From: Fasciolopsis buskii
Lineage: Eukaryota; Platyhelminthes; Trematoda; Plagiorchiida; Fasciolidae
Direction: 5' to 3'
Assembly (NCBI GenBank): GCA_008360955.1
Contig: LUCM01003379.1
Span: forward strand, 51,931 to 115,930
DNA length: 64,000 nt
Positions 29,290 through 42,329 of the stretch are shown here, piece by piece. Position 1 is the stretch's first letter. Every line of letters begins with the position of its first letter. The notes under the pieces were generated by a model. That model worked only from the letters and a program-made list of their open reading frames with translations. It was not told where the DNA came from and did not search any database. The position numbers and the translations under genes were made by a program.

Positions 29290-32000
29290 AGCTGTCGTTG
29301 ACCAAGAAAGTGTCAGTGCTACCAGGTACTATAAAAGTTTCTTAACTTCTAAACTGAAAGCGGATGGTATTGAGAAGTACAGGAATGCGTGGATGAAACG
29401 ACAGGCAGATAGGCCAAACAGCAGATTTCTTCGCAAAAGCAAATTATCAGACGAAAAGAGTTAATAATACACAGCAAAAATTCGTTTAAATTGGGGCCAG
29501 GCTAACGCTGGAAAAGTGTCGATTCAGGTTTGAAGTATATGTTAGCAGATGGATCGGCGAGACATTAGGGCAGACTTCAATGCCTGGAAAAAATCGAGGA
29601 ATTTTTCGAACAAAGAAAAACGTTTTAATTCTGCTGAGGATGCCAGAATGACTTCCTAACCTACCAGGAAGACAACCATGACCGCTCACCGTAAGGAGCG
29701 GTGTAACGCAGAACAGGAACGTTTTCCGGTAGTGAAGGGATCCCACAAGTCTCCGTCCATGAAAATGGGTTGCGGGTTTGTGCGAGGAGTTTGGAGTGTT
29801 GGCTCGATTACATTCAATGCCAACAGTTGAAAACGACTCACGCCAATCTTGTTCAAAAGACGAAGCGGAGAACTTAGTAAAACTGTTGGAGAGCACCCTC
29901 TTACATGCAGCACTTGAAGACCTTCATAAAAATGTCCTTTTAAATTAACCTGGTGTGGCGCGTGAATCCACAAAAGGAGCCCCTGCTGTGGTTATCAAAT
30001 GCAGGCAACTGCGACCCTCATTGTGATGTTTGATTAGAGTGATATTACTTACGTTCTTGGCAATAAATGCCGTCAAGCTGGCGAAATTATTACGAGCAAC
30101 GTAGGTCACCTACTGGTTAAAATAGCTGATATCAATGATGCAAGTGTTCACTTAATGCATCTCAGTGACGTCCACTTCACAGAACCGAATGTCCCTATCG
30201 TCGACTAGGATAAAAGACCGACAGCGGGCGAGAACCCAGGCTATCTACTAACAGGTAAGATCAAAGAAGAACAAACGTGAACGCTACCGGTTGAAATGCA
30301 AGTTGTGAAGTCAGTTTGGAAAGCAATCCGAAATGATTAGGAATTTTCGAGGCGGATGTTGTGTGAGTATACGTGCAAGATGTGCGATTTATTGCGATAC
30401 GTTCCCATCATCTGTCTGGCGAGCTGTTTTATCCAGAAATGTCAACAGATTCCTTGATTACAAAGCATTGCTGACGAAAGCGTGCTGTACCCAATTCAAA
30501 AGCCTGTTGTTAATAACATGCGAGCATATTGGGTCATTAAATATTCCTTTTAATGGTATACACAGCACTGAGGTCCGGATTAGCGCCCTGTAGATTTGGC
30601 CTCATGCATGCAACCTGCCTTGTGTATTGCCAAAAAACGGAGCTGTTTCTTTACCTGCCGGGATTTGTCTCAACATTCGGAGCGCCCTATAGATCTCCTT
30701 TAAGGTTTGTGCAGCGCACCGCTATAGGTCGCACAACTGCTGCATGGGAGCCCTCTAAATCCGCCGACTTGACCTTATTTGGTGCTGCTATAAGCTACAG
30801 CACCTCGTTCGCGTTTGTATCCAAAGTATCTAGTTTTGTTACCGCCCCGGTACATCAAAAGATGCCGGAAACATCAGGTTGGGGCTGGAGGTACATATTG
30901 TTCAAGAATACCTTTATCCATAAGGGTGAAAGTACTACAATTTTCATCAATCTTCCTGCATCTTCACGCGTTCTTCTCGGAGTGCATAAACACAGTGTGC
31001 AAATAATCCTATTAGAAGCTCCACCTGTGTAACTGCCTGAAGATTGGCCCACCGATCAAATTAGGCACCCACCGGGTACTTTCTTCCCCTGAATCCACCC
31101 ATCGGTTCCACTTTCAATCACTTAGGGTTAGAGATTGTGTCGTGCCTGGTGCTTCTACCAAGACTGCCATTGGAACTGGATTCTTCTGGGACAGACAAAA
31201 GTTAAGCAATAGTTATTGACCTCACAAATGATCATTTAACTCACTGTGTGTGCATTTGCAGCGACAAATGAGCGAAAATTACAGGGAGTAGAGCTTCAAG
31301 CAAAATCTCAGTCACAAGTGGCAGTGCCTGCTGGATAAGGAGCAGTAAGCTGCTATCTCCGCACAGATTAACCGCATATTTATTTTAGACATCTGCTCAC
31401 CTCGTAAACGATTTTACACCTGACTCACTGAAAGTGAGGCACCCACTGTTGTTCGCTGATTTTGTGATTCGTCACAAATCACCAAAGAACATGAATTGGG
31501 ATAGTAGACAGCAAGCCTCGGAAAACACTGGGCTAGCGACCCTCAGCCCTGAGCGATAATTGCTGACATCCTTACATCAAAACTGACAGGAATACTGTCA
31601 ACCGGTCAAGATCGTCCAACTTCTCACTTCCCCATAATATAACCAAACATCCGGTTATGAAATTCACCTACGTCAAACACAGAGTTAGGATTTCTTCGTC
31701 AAAGTTTACCCACTTTCCAGCCTTGTGTACATGCGGCTGCATCTCAGTAACCAATACTCTCTATTAAATTTTGGATTTGCTCTTCGGTTCATTTACCATC
31801 CTTGATCTCGTTTCTCCTATCTAACTTTGACATCCTTGGTATAACAAAAATCCCGCATTTGGTGAGTGGATTCCACTGTGTAGGTTGTCTAGGTATGACT
31901 ATTTTGAAAATAACGAGGGTTGGCAGCCGTATCTGGTGTCCCTTCCGTATACTTGCTTTTGCCACTTATTCATTTCTAAATCTCCCTGCCAATATGGCAT
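29290..32000. other. unassigned region
   Basis: The longest open frames are minus 29,486-29,896 (136 codons, overlapped in another frame by 29,686-29,973) and plus 30,553-31,032 (159 codons). Neither shows a motif, signal peptide or repeat I can name, and none has flanking splice signals clear enough to call. They could be chance frames. Confidence 0.3.
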
Positions 32001-32049
32001 TTGTTCTTTAATGTGATTTATAAGCTGCCAGGAAAAACAATCCAGAACA

Positions 32050-32976
32050 TCAAATTATAGCAGAAAAGGGTACTGAGTCGAGCGTGTTTATAAGCTCATC
32101 TACTTCCGCGTTTAGAACATAGAGACACAGTTTAAATTGCACATTAGAAAACCCAGCATCACAGATTTTGGGCTGCGGAGGAGCTGCACTAGAAGCTTTA
32201 GCAGGGATGGATCTTAACAGTCTACACTTGCATTGGGAAAGATGTCCCAGACTACCACCTACAGTTGCTTTGGTCAGTTTAATATAAACTTCGTTTCCGC
32301 GGCATGTTAGGGACAAACAAAACGGGCAACCCCGGCACAAAGTTTAATCAACAGTCACGCTCTCTCTTCATTACACGCATACATGAACCGATAACGGACA
32401 GCTGTTTCCCGATGTTCGGAGACAAATGCTTTTGGCTTAGTGGTCATGCTGTGCACACCTCACCCATTCAAAATTTTCCAACTAGAAATCACAGCCTCTG
32501 TTACCCTTTATTAAACGACCTAGAATGTTGTTGTGTTTCGCAGCTCAGTTTCAGTAATTTCGAGATTCTGAGAGGACGTGGCTTCGGGTTCTCACAGCGG
32601 ACTTTTATCACCAGCCAAATGATTGATAACGTCACCACGGCTGGTAATGAATTACTTACCACCTGAACTTCAGGCTCATCTCTGTCGAAATTTTAAAATT
32701 CTACTTAGCGTACATCAGCTTGTGCCGGTCTTATTTTCCCTTTTAATTTCTGCACAGCAGTAACATGACATTCTTCAGAACCGTAGCGCTCTATTAGAAC
32801 GGCGGTAAGTGGACTACGCTTGAATTTCAAAACGGGCCGTACGATTAAAACCGATAGCCATTTGCTTTAGTGATATACCCCACGGCCGCTAAAAGGGCCT
32901 GCGCACCTACTCAAATCCCCGACCGGCACAAATTTGATCTTGACTTGTGCAGGCCTCTCACAAATCGAGAAACGTA

Positions 32977-33033
<57 letters not shown>

Positions 33034-34082
33034 CTATTATTATTATGACTCCATGATGATTACATTTATCTTTCTCGTGTTGGCCTGTAAGCCCTGTCTT
33101 TTTCAATCCATTCTTTGAAATCCAGATTCAAGGACCATATACTTTTGATCAAGGTTTGCATTTACCTTGTTTTAGAAAAATTCTGGGATTATACATACTG
33201 CCTTAGCACCGTAGAAAAATTTGGGGCATCCAAAAGGCCCTGCGCAAACAATCGTATATATGCACGCGTTTGAAAGTAAATCAAACGCCCTTCAAAATGG
33301 TAGAAAAATTTCATCGTTGCTGAGATACCCATTGCATTTTTCTTTCTAGAACGTCGGACTCTGTTAGACACTTCCATCTAAGCAAATCTGTGACGCAGGG
33401 CTGGAACAAACCAGACAAAAGTGCTCATTCTCTTTCATGACTCATAGGATCACATTCAAGCTTCAACGTTTAATTGTCGCTAGCTTTATAAACCCCCGAA
33501 GGGGCATAAATTCAAACGTGCGTCCACTTTCTATACGTAACATCTATACCAGTGATTTGGTAGGCTCTTTCTACGTATGCGATTGGTCCAATGTGTAGGC
33601 AGCCCACCACATAAGCGAAACCAATGCAAGGCAAGACAATGTGGCTCAGGCTTACGAGAAACTTCAATGCCATATGCACTGACCCGAAATTCACAGAACT
33701 CAAATGGACCTCTTCGGGTGATATTAGAAATCAAAGTTTTCATCCAGCGTTCAAGCTGTTTTTCACCAGTGGAAACGACATTTTTATGAAGAAAACCCAT
33801 AAGCTCCCCTGAAAAATCATTAAACGATTTGATTGGGCCAAACCGCTTTCTACACGTGTCGACCAAGTAACCTTTTGTAGCATCATACAAACTGCAGGGG
33901 GACTTCGTGTCATTTAAGATGACCACTGACACCCGTGGATTTCGCAGGCAAGCATTTAGCTCCACATTCACCGAGAAATATAGCTTTGTGTTACAATTAT
34001 TACTCGCTCCAAACATTGGGTGCTTTATTGGTGTCTCTAGCTCAACTGGACTCCAAATAGCAAATGCGCGACGGTGTTGCCT
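32050..34082 (-). CDS. candidate host gene, two predicted 3' exons
   Basis: The upstream exon (34,082-33,656, 142 codons) follows an acceptor CCTAG and ends at a GTAAGC donor. It reads FAIWSPVELETPIKHPMFG ... SVVILNDTKSPCSLYDATKG ... EFCEFRVSAYGIEVS. The downstream exon (32,288-32,050) follows a pyrimidine stretch with CTAAC about 17 bases before the AG; phase 1 is kept, giving EVS-L-YIKLTKATVGG and the ending DELINTLDSVPFSAII with a stop. ATTAAA lies about 30 bp further on as a possible polyadenylation signal. I do not recognise the protein. The intron (33,655-32,289) holds the R1 tail and the (ATT)n tract. Base composition and hydrophobic pattern look like real coding sequence, but nothing has been confirmed. 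Confidence 0.4.
32930..32977 (+). repeat. R1 right-end fragment
   Basis: TTTGATCTTGACTTGTGCAG ... ATCGAGAAACGTACA matches the right ends at 28,110-28,150 and 13,775-13,825. The (ATT)n tract starts at its final bases. Confidence 0.6.
32978..33046 (+). repeat. (ATT)n microsatellite
   Basis: About 18 uninterrupted ATT units (32,978-33,033), then one interruption (CT) and further units to 33,046. It directly follows the R1 right-end fragment and lies inside the predicted intron of the minus-strand candidate gene. Confidence 0.95.
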
Positions 34083-37054
34083 CTAGGACTTGAGAGGCGT
34101 CGCAGAAATGCAGAAGAACTGACAGCCAAAAAGAACCTGGAAAGGGTGCAGGTGCGGTAAAAAAGCTTGTCTGAACATTTCATTGTGGTTCAGGTTAGTT
34201 TTTCACATTACTTGCGTGTCCGCAACGATCACGTAAACATGGAGATTGCATGCTGATTACTAACTCCTCCCGTTCACAACACTGGGATACAGCAATTTCT
34301 GCTTTCTGGAGGACAGTGTTTATGGTGCAGTAACGCATATACATCTTTTAGCATCACAAGCATAGCTTACGCACATAAAACGAAAAGAGGATAAATCACC
34401 CCATACCCCTTCATGCTTCCAAATGTGGGAAGAACGGGCTGCAGAGTAGATCGGAAACTCATTCAAAAGTCTTCATTTACGTTCAATGAGAAAAACTCGT
34501 GCAACCTACTCCAGAGCGGGAAAACCAGGTTTGGAAACAATCCAGCTGTTGGTGATAGCCTGAAGTATATTCGGGGTTTCCAACTTGTTTTGCAAGCAAT
34601 GGAATAACCAAAATTCGTTAGCTTCTATGTCTTCTCAGTTCACAGCTGTAGATGTTTGTATCAAGTGCCCTTGCTTCGTCTCTGTTTTGCCGTGTGCAGG
34701 TCTGGGTCAACCCTACCCATCGTCTCCATTACTGGCCCTCGGAATATTTCAGTACAATCAATGTGGTCACGATGCTACGAGACTAAGGACTGTAAACACT
34801 AGACAAGCAGAGGACTGAGTCTTTCTGTACAGTGGCATGTCATAGTACGCCATCTAGATGGTAGTTCACATGGACTGTTAGCTGGCAACGGACTGCGTGG
34901 ACCACTGGATATCATGCACGAGGATATCTTCTAAATTCCCTAACCCCATTACAAAAGACGACGGTTTACTGGTGACCTCGTGTGCGACTATGGTCAGCCT
35001 AAACCATTTTTAGAATCCTTTCCAGTCATTTCCATACCCGATATACTGCTCAGAAAAACAACACACTCAAAGGAACGAGACATCTCGATATCTTAAGTTC
35101 GCAATTAATCAAGATGCAGAGTAAAGAAAGATTCTGCACCATTCCAAAGGCAGCAGGTGCCCCACACGGGGAGTACGACGCTGTTGCCTCTATCAGGATC
35201 GGGGAGAAAAAGGTAACTTGTATTCACACGATATTTGCTGGAACATAAAGAATAAGGAGAAATGCGTCAACCAAAGTTGACAACAGTGGATTTTAAATTT
35301 AAATAGCCTGCCAGTTTAATCGCAGAACAACCTAATTTGATATAGTTTAAATGATGTTTTCCCCTGGATTGTGTGACTAATAAAACTATGAATGCTAAGA
35401 TTCAAATAGCAGTTGTCAGTTCCTTGTATGGGACAACTTACTGTTGGGAACGTTGATTGCAACCGGCAATAAATATGGTCATCTGTTTACACTGACCAGC
35501 ACCACGGCAAACATTTTCATGGTAACCACAGAGGTTTCTTCTTGTGAACACGGTTGACGGTCGTACGAAGGACCACAATTATGCACGGCGACTTACATTC
35601 ATCATGACTGAAGGCTGTACTGTTGTAACTGTGCTTGAATACGACAGGGCAGCGAACCAAGTAATAACTGAAATCGGGAGGTAGATCTGGTCCCCCACGG
35701 TCGAGCTTCCGTCTTTATAGTTGTGGATTTATGCTCTAGAAGTTGAGGGAAATTGGTAAGACCATGTAAGAACATGTAAGTCCATGTTGCTGTCTGGGAG
35801 TGTTCTACCATCAATTTGGCTAAACTCTAGGAACCTTTGATTTTGCAACCACCTGGATTTACCCGCGCCAGTCAATGGAAGCACGTACTTGGTAAATATA
35901 GATACGTTTCCAAAATAGCCAGAGCTCATTATGTTCAAACCTGCGACTGGATTGTCGACAATTGACGCACTCCAAACTACTACCTCGATCCGTGGGCTAC
36001 CGTAGATCATCTTGACAGCATATGGCCCCCAGTTTAAGCCGTCTAACTGGAACATGTCTTACGGCGGCAGCACCATCCAACAACTTCACTCACCATCTTG
36101 AGAGACAATCTAACGAGAGCGCAGAATGATTCTTGGATACTTTCAAAAAGCACCCGTGAAAACGCGAGAGAGTGGAAGGGACCAAAAATCATCCAAAACT
36201 TTATGTTCGTATACAAGACCACCTCAAACCTAGCAGTCTCACGAGACACGCAACGGTACTTAATACCAAAAAGAAAAGAACGATTCACTGCGTGCTACGA
36301 AGCACGTCGAGTCCAGCGGTTTAAGAATAAGAAATTTTATGTCGAAAAAAGGCATATGCTGGCAACTGTCACCGCAGAAAGTCGGACTGGCACCTTTTCA
36401 GAGCACAGAATAAGAGACGTTTTCTGTGAAATAGCGTCCAAAGGCAACGTTTCTTTTTCTCGAGAACCAACCGGTAGAAGTGGAAGAGCGAAAACCCTGC
36501 AAGACTTCCAAATACGCTTGATATATTGCTAGATAACTTGCAGATGCTGTTGAAGGTAAACGCTAGCACTAGACTATGTTAGTGATGAGAGGATAGACAA
36601 ATAGAAGTTGGCGACAGGGACAGCCATCCCAGGTGAGTCCAGAAGAAAAGGACCACGGTTTGACTATTCAGAGGAGGATGTTAAGAAAAATTACACTTCT
36701 GTTAATGGATGCTGCGAATCTCGAGCCTGTCGCCACTTATAATCAAAGTCATATCTCTTTGGAGATATCAAAGTTTTGCCTGCAAATTTGAACTTAATGT
36801 AGTGGACTTTTGACTAGTGTATGCAGGACGTACGCGTCTTAGTGCAATTCTTTGTTTGAATGAACGAGGTCGCCGGAAATTCTGTTCAAGCAGCTGAGCT
36901 CACTGTGCAACCGTCTTTAGTCCGCCACCAAAAGAGCGGCTGAGGTAGAGGCTTTGTTTTCTGTATTTTCTCTTTCGTATTTGGTTTTCCAGAAGGTCAT
37001 CAGATAGAGTTCGAAATTGAAAGATGTTGCGACCGTATGGTTGTCCTATAATGA
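34083..37054. other. unassigned region between candidate genes
   Basis: A minus-strand stretch at 36,042-35,863 looks coding (GLNWGPYAVKMIYGSPRIEV ... TKYVLPLTGAG) with an acceptor TTAG and a donor GGTAAAT. Its phase does not match the 34,082 exon directly, so it may be a further upstream exon of the same gene with others between, or chance. A plus-strand 144-codon frame (36,098-36,532) is basic and unrecognised. Nothing else is supported. Confidence 0.3.
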
Positions 37055-37540
37055 AGAAAGTCATCAGGAACGTTAAACGCCAGAGGCAAACAAACCAAAT
37101 TGATCGAGGCAATTTTGGAGCGTCTGGCATCCAGTCGACGTCGAATTCACCTTCGTGGAACACGCCGTTCTGCATTTTTGGATTTCATTTACGACCCAGC
37201 TCTGGAGTCAACTTTGGCTGTCATACAAATGGTACGGAGCACTTTCACGGTTGGATTCGACTGGAATGATGAATCGGCCGAATTTCGTTTGATTCTTTGG
37301 TAACTCGGCTTCGCCGAGGCTCTACGACGCTGCCATATTATTGTCGCTGAAAAACCGCATGCGCGCGGTATTCCAATCACTATTTATGTACGAACTGAAA
37401 ATTTTGGTGAGTCTTCACTTTTACGCTCCCATTTTTACTATTATCAAAGAGTAAACCAGGTAAACTTCGGCTTCATCCAGTGGGCCCTTAATGTCACTGG
37501 TGAACGCGAGCGGTTCCAGCTCGACACGCCTACAAAAGAC
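37055..37540 (+). pseudogene. candidate host gene fragment, two exons with one in-frame stop
   Basis: The frame is open from 37,055 and reads QTKLIEAILERLASSRRR, SAFLDFIYDPALESTLAVIQ, GFDWNDESAEFRLILW; then comes a TAA at 37,301-37,303, and the same frame continues LGFAEALRRCHIIVAEKPH and ITIYVRTENF up to a GTGAGT donor at 37,407. A 45-bp intron (acceptor AAAGAG, 37,451) restores phase to NQVNFGFIQWALNVTGERE and QLDTPTKD with a stop at 37,538-37,540. The TAA differs by one base from Tyr. I do not recognise the family. Either it is a pseudogene or the stop is a sequencing error. Confidence 0.4.
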
Positions 37541-40500
37541 TAATTCTCTTGCTTTTTTCATTTGCAGTCTCCAATCATCAGCGTGAGCTGATCTTTCGAT
37601 CGAGACACTGACCAGAATTTACCAGAGCTCGGGTAAAATTTGATCCGTATCCACAAGTTGGCTAGCAACTGCGGTCCACCCACTGCGCTATCACAACCGA
37701 TATCCTCTACTAGCCGCTTCATGAAGCTTTCCTCTTCCTGACTATCATGTATTGCTTAATATTTCCACCACCGAAACCCTTGTTGATAGTCTAAAACCTA
37801 CAACTTCAAAGGAAGCACTTTTCAGACCTGGGACGTCAGCAATACCAGTGCTGATCCTGACCAAAAACCAGATTTTTGCTCCAAAGACCTGGTAGCAATC
37901 AGCAAAGTTAATGTCGGTGATCGTCAGCGGTGAATTATGGTAAACATAAGCCAACGCCGAGTAGGCTACAACGGGACACTGCTTCCTCCCTAATGCAATC
38001 TCCACCGACAGCTAATGGTCTCGTGAATCTCCCACGTATCGAACCTGTCACTGATTGCGGCGAGCGCTTGTAGCGCCAATCCCTTCATCTGGGAAATTGG
38101 GGTCCACGTCGTCCTTCCTTCCAGGTAATATCTTGCTTGAGTAGTCCGATGAATAGCACTGCCTGTAAACTGTTATTCCTAATGGACCTGAGCTTTCCCG
38201 GCCCAGCATCTGTTCTTTCAGGCCGATATCTTGTTTGCTGGAGTAAATGTCACCACCGCCCTCTTATCATCCCATATATGCTGAACGTGTTTTTGTGCTT
38301 GTGCCCTTAGACGTCAGTGGACCGTTGTGCTTTATATTCGGGTGGTCTGAAAAGCTTTTTTGTTTGTTAACCCGACTGAGTGTTGTAGCATTCAGACTTA
38401 AAACTGCGCGGCCTGTGTTAACGGGGTTTGTTGCTAAACGCTCACAGCCGGCGACTATGAATGATAATGGCAAAGCTTCGCCCTGTGTACACCTATTATC
38501 CCCGCCAAAACTGAGAACAGTGTTTGTTGCAACTTGGGATGGAGTAGATCGTTAAAACTTTGGATGCAAAACATTTAAGAAAATTCTGCAAAATGAAGAT
38601 ATAATCTGCTCAAAAATTACTGTTTTCTGTTTCCAAGGTGAACTACTAAAGAATGAGGCTCTATTCACTTACTTGGCGGAAGTTGAAGGGATATTCTGTG
38701 AACGCCCACTAGTACTGATGACAAAAGATTCGAACAAACGGAGACTACGAATCCGAATAAATTGTTATTAATTAGACAGCTTAAAATATTTGGTTCGGAG
38801 AGATTTCCCACAATCTTGCCTTCGGTGGTGGAGAAGAATCCAAAAGCTGGCTACTACCTCTTGTAAAAGAGGGAGGGATGAGTTCTTGGTTTCGATGCAG
38901 GGCAGATACATAGGCAAAAACCAGTGCTAAACCGTAATTTGGAGATGCGATTATGGTGGTTTTGAAAAACATTCATAGGAAAAAGTGACCAGCAGGAATC
39001 GTCAGTGTTGTTTTACGAAGCAAGGGCAGCCAATTTGCGGAAGCCCTGGTTAGCACATCACGTGGAATGTCTTGGTGCAACGTGTATAATTTGTTGGCTG
39101 GTGTCTGGGGTTCTCAGTACCCATTACGTTGCATTACGTAGCTGACACAACAAATTAATTTAAATGTTTTGGTCTACACATTCTTGATTATTTGTCTGTT
39201 ATTTGTTGCTCCAGAAGAAACTTAATAACAGTAAGATTTACTGGTGAAAATCAATTGACATTATTCAAATTATTGTATTCTTGGCGGTATGGAACCTGCA
39301 GGCTTTTGATCGTTGATCACCTGATATAACCATAAATGTAGCTTGTGAATGCTATCAACGAGTGTATCTAGTAGAATGCTTTGCCTTGGCCAAGTGCTGA
39401 GACCGTGGTGATGATCGATTCAACTAAGGGTTGTTATAAACAAGTTATCCTGCAAGGTTGTCCGGTTAAGTTGAGATAATAATCCAAAAATCCCGTTACT
39501 TAAAAATAGGGGATTGGTTGAGGAAATGAGCGAAGTTCCAAAAATTGGAGGCCGAAAAAAGAGCAGGCTGCTTTGCTATGGCCCCAGCTTATTCGCGACC
39601 TGGTAAACCGGTCTTGAGATAGTTTTGATTTTAGTGGGTAACAGGCACAGCTTACATGTCTAAGGCAAAACACCATGAAACTAATTTCGGACGTCGATCT
39701 GGGGTGCTGGATGCCGGTGCGTTGGTCAAGCCCATATAAAAACAATTGTTGAACCGTGAATGAGATCCTTTGTAAAGAGGAACCAAGGCGAAAAATCAGT
39801 GCTTCCAGTCTCAGGAGCCTAGATTTTGATGGGTTGATGGAATTTGGATCTCTCCGATTCTACTTCAGGTTGCTGGCGCGACAGTTTAATTAGGTGAAAC
39901 AGCTAGATAAAGTGCAATAGTCGGCCGCCTTTGCAACGTAGGTCTTGTTAGCGCACTTTGTCTGACGTAGAACCGAAGGAAGTTACCGGCTGCCTGATTT
40001 TATTTACTTCAGGGGGGCGGGAGGTCGACCAGAGTGTCAGTGATCGTTTATCCATGGATAAAATCTAATGCATATATGCAGTATCAATTTGTTCACTTTC
40101 TGGATCATGGCATAACGAGCTCCTATAACCGACAGATGCATTGAATTCTTCTGTTTATGCTGCTGCATCCCTACGGCACCTGTTTGTGTATGCCAGTCTA
40201 GGGGGTTTGTCATGCAGATACTGTGGGGTCCATTAACCTACTATTATTGGAAGCCGACGAGCTTTCTGGGTAAAATCTTACGAATGAAGGCAATGTACGG
40301 TTCTGATGGTCAGTTACAGCGAAGATTATATGAGATTCTCTGAGAGCATCACTCCGCTTCCCCAGTAATCCTTTGCTTTCATTAATCAGTTTGAACTTGT
40401 TAAAAAAGTTCCTCTTATTCGGGTTATGTTTCAGCTCATTCAAACACTGATTTTGCAACTGCCGCTACTTTGCACTTTGACACGGTTTGCCTACAAGGGA

Positions 40501-42329
40501 AAAAGGTTAAGTGTGACCACCCTTTATATATTTTTGTAATACTTTGGATGCCATCGCAAGCTCATCCCGTCGTGGTTGTTTATTTTTTTGTTCCTTCTAC
40601 CCGGATTTGGGGACGTCTGTTCGTTCCGTGAGATGGGAAGTGAAAGATTTCGAGTTGATTCGGTGGGACACTAAGCATAACCGTGTTCCCTTCTGGTAAA
40701 CCATCACAAATATTACTGAGTGACCAGAAATTGTTATTAGAATTGGGAGTTTTAGCTGTGCAAAGTAGGTTTCAAGGAGTTATTTCAGACCAGAATGCTA
40801 ATAGAAAAAACAGTGAATCTAAATTTCCGCCTTGCAACACGACAGCGAGACGGGAGTTTGACAGTAGGCTCTTCTATAAGCAGGTGGCCAGAGGCATTCT
40901 GTGGATCAAAAATGTGCGAAATCTACAATTGGCTTTTACATTCACCACACTGGCAATGCTCTGACGGAAATTCAGTTTGTCTCAAATTATGAAATAGGGC
41001 AACGGAGTTGATATACTACGCGGAATTCTACAATTACCCATCCGGCATTAGAGTTAACTAAACTGAACTCATGCAATTTCGGTAGGGTGGAAATTGCGAA
41101 TGTTACCCAAATGTGGTTGATTGACGGGATTCTTATTCCCCAGAGTACATCAGCCTTTTCTCGTTTATAGGTTGGATAAAGGCAGAGAAGTGGGATTGCT
41201 CATTAAGAAGGGCCTAGTACATGGTAGATCCTAAGTCAAGGGAAACAGTGTTAATGAATATCGGTGTGCTATCATAGAGGAAAAGAATCACAGACCTGCA
41301 ATAATGTGCGTGTGTACGATGCCATCTTCAGAGTTAGAAGGCGACTGCCGGTTAACTGGGGCACTGGGAGATCTAGCGGCAAGCGTACACTTCGTTCTTA
41401 TGATGATACATTCGTCCACAGGTGGTTTGTTGGAATATGTCTTTCAAAACTCCGCAACACCCTTGAAAATGGGAAAGCGTAGGAATAAGGCTGACTAATG
41501 AATACGGACATTTCTTAGAGTCATAAAAAAGGATGGCGGAAGTACAAACTAGAAAATGTTTGCTGACCTGCGGAACATTAGCGCAAAAAGTACGAAGAAA
41601 GCAGGGGAGATTTTTGTATTAGTGATATCTGTACGAGAACGATAATCCTTGAGGAACTGGCCGCGCTATATCCCGAAGATATTGGGGAAGTAGTTGGGAA
41701 TTCGGGCGGGACGAGGGAATCTGTTGGTGGCTGCCAACTGCTTCTGCAAAAGGTAGCTGGAACAGATTATACTAAGAGCTTGTCAGCGTGGAGTCGATGA
41801 AGCCACATGGAAGTTTGTTGAACAGAAAACGATGCGACTTATTTCCCGAGTTGATTTAACAAGATCAGCAACTTAGGTATTACAAGCGGGACAGATTAGG
41901 GGACCAAAGTTTAGTCTGCTAATCAATGGAGTGAAAACGTGAGCTCCCAATGGGACGTCACATTTGTAATCGTCTCTCTCCCCATCAGGATCAAGTGAGA
42001 GTTTACCGACTTCCCATGTGACGGCAATCGAGTCACTTGAAGCCCGCGGGGATATCGAGTAAAAGATAACACCTTCAGAGGTTGAAAAATAATAAACACG
42101 CGCTTGAGAATTTCGGTCACTTGCTCCCCAGAACGAGTAGCAGTGATCGCCAGAATGAGACAACTCGTCACTATACTGTTACAATCTGATTGCACCTTGA
42201 AGTGATTAGAAGGAATACCTGGCACGATGACCTAAATAGCGTGTGCAGGATTGCTTACCGCAGGTCGAAGGTCCAGTCATTACTCTCAGGACAAAGGGTA
42301 GAGGTCCGAGGAAGATGCTTCATCACTAA
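37541..42329. other. unassigned region
   Basis: No element or gene is recognised. Open frames of up to about 100 codons (for example 38,247-38,555 plus, 40,683-40,964 plus, 41,923-42,225 minus) have no identifiable features. A minus frame at 40,210-40,458 faintly resembles a retrotransposon linker but is too weak to call. Confidence 0.3.

Noticed and set aside
32867..33118. Frames with long runs of Asn or Ile
   Set aside because: They translate the (ATT)n tract.
40210..40458. Retrotransposon linker-like minus frame
   Set aside because: Similarity to linker regions is only in general composition, and no endonuclease or reverse transcriptase motif lies on either side.
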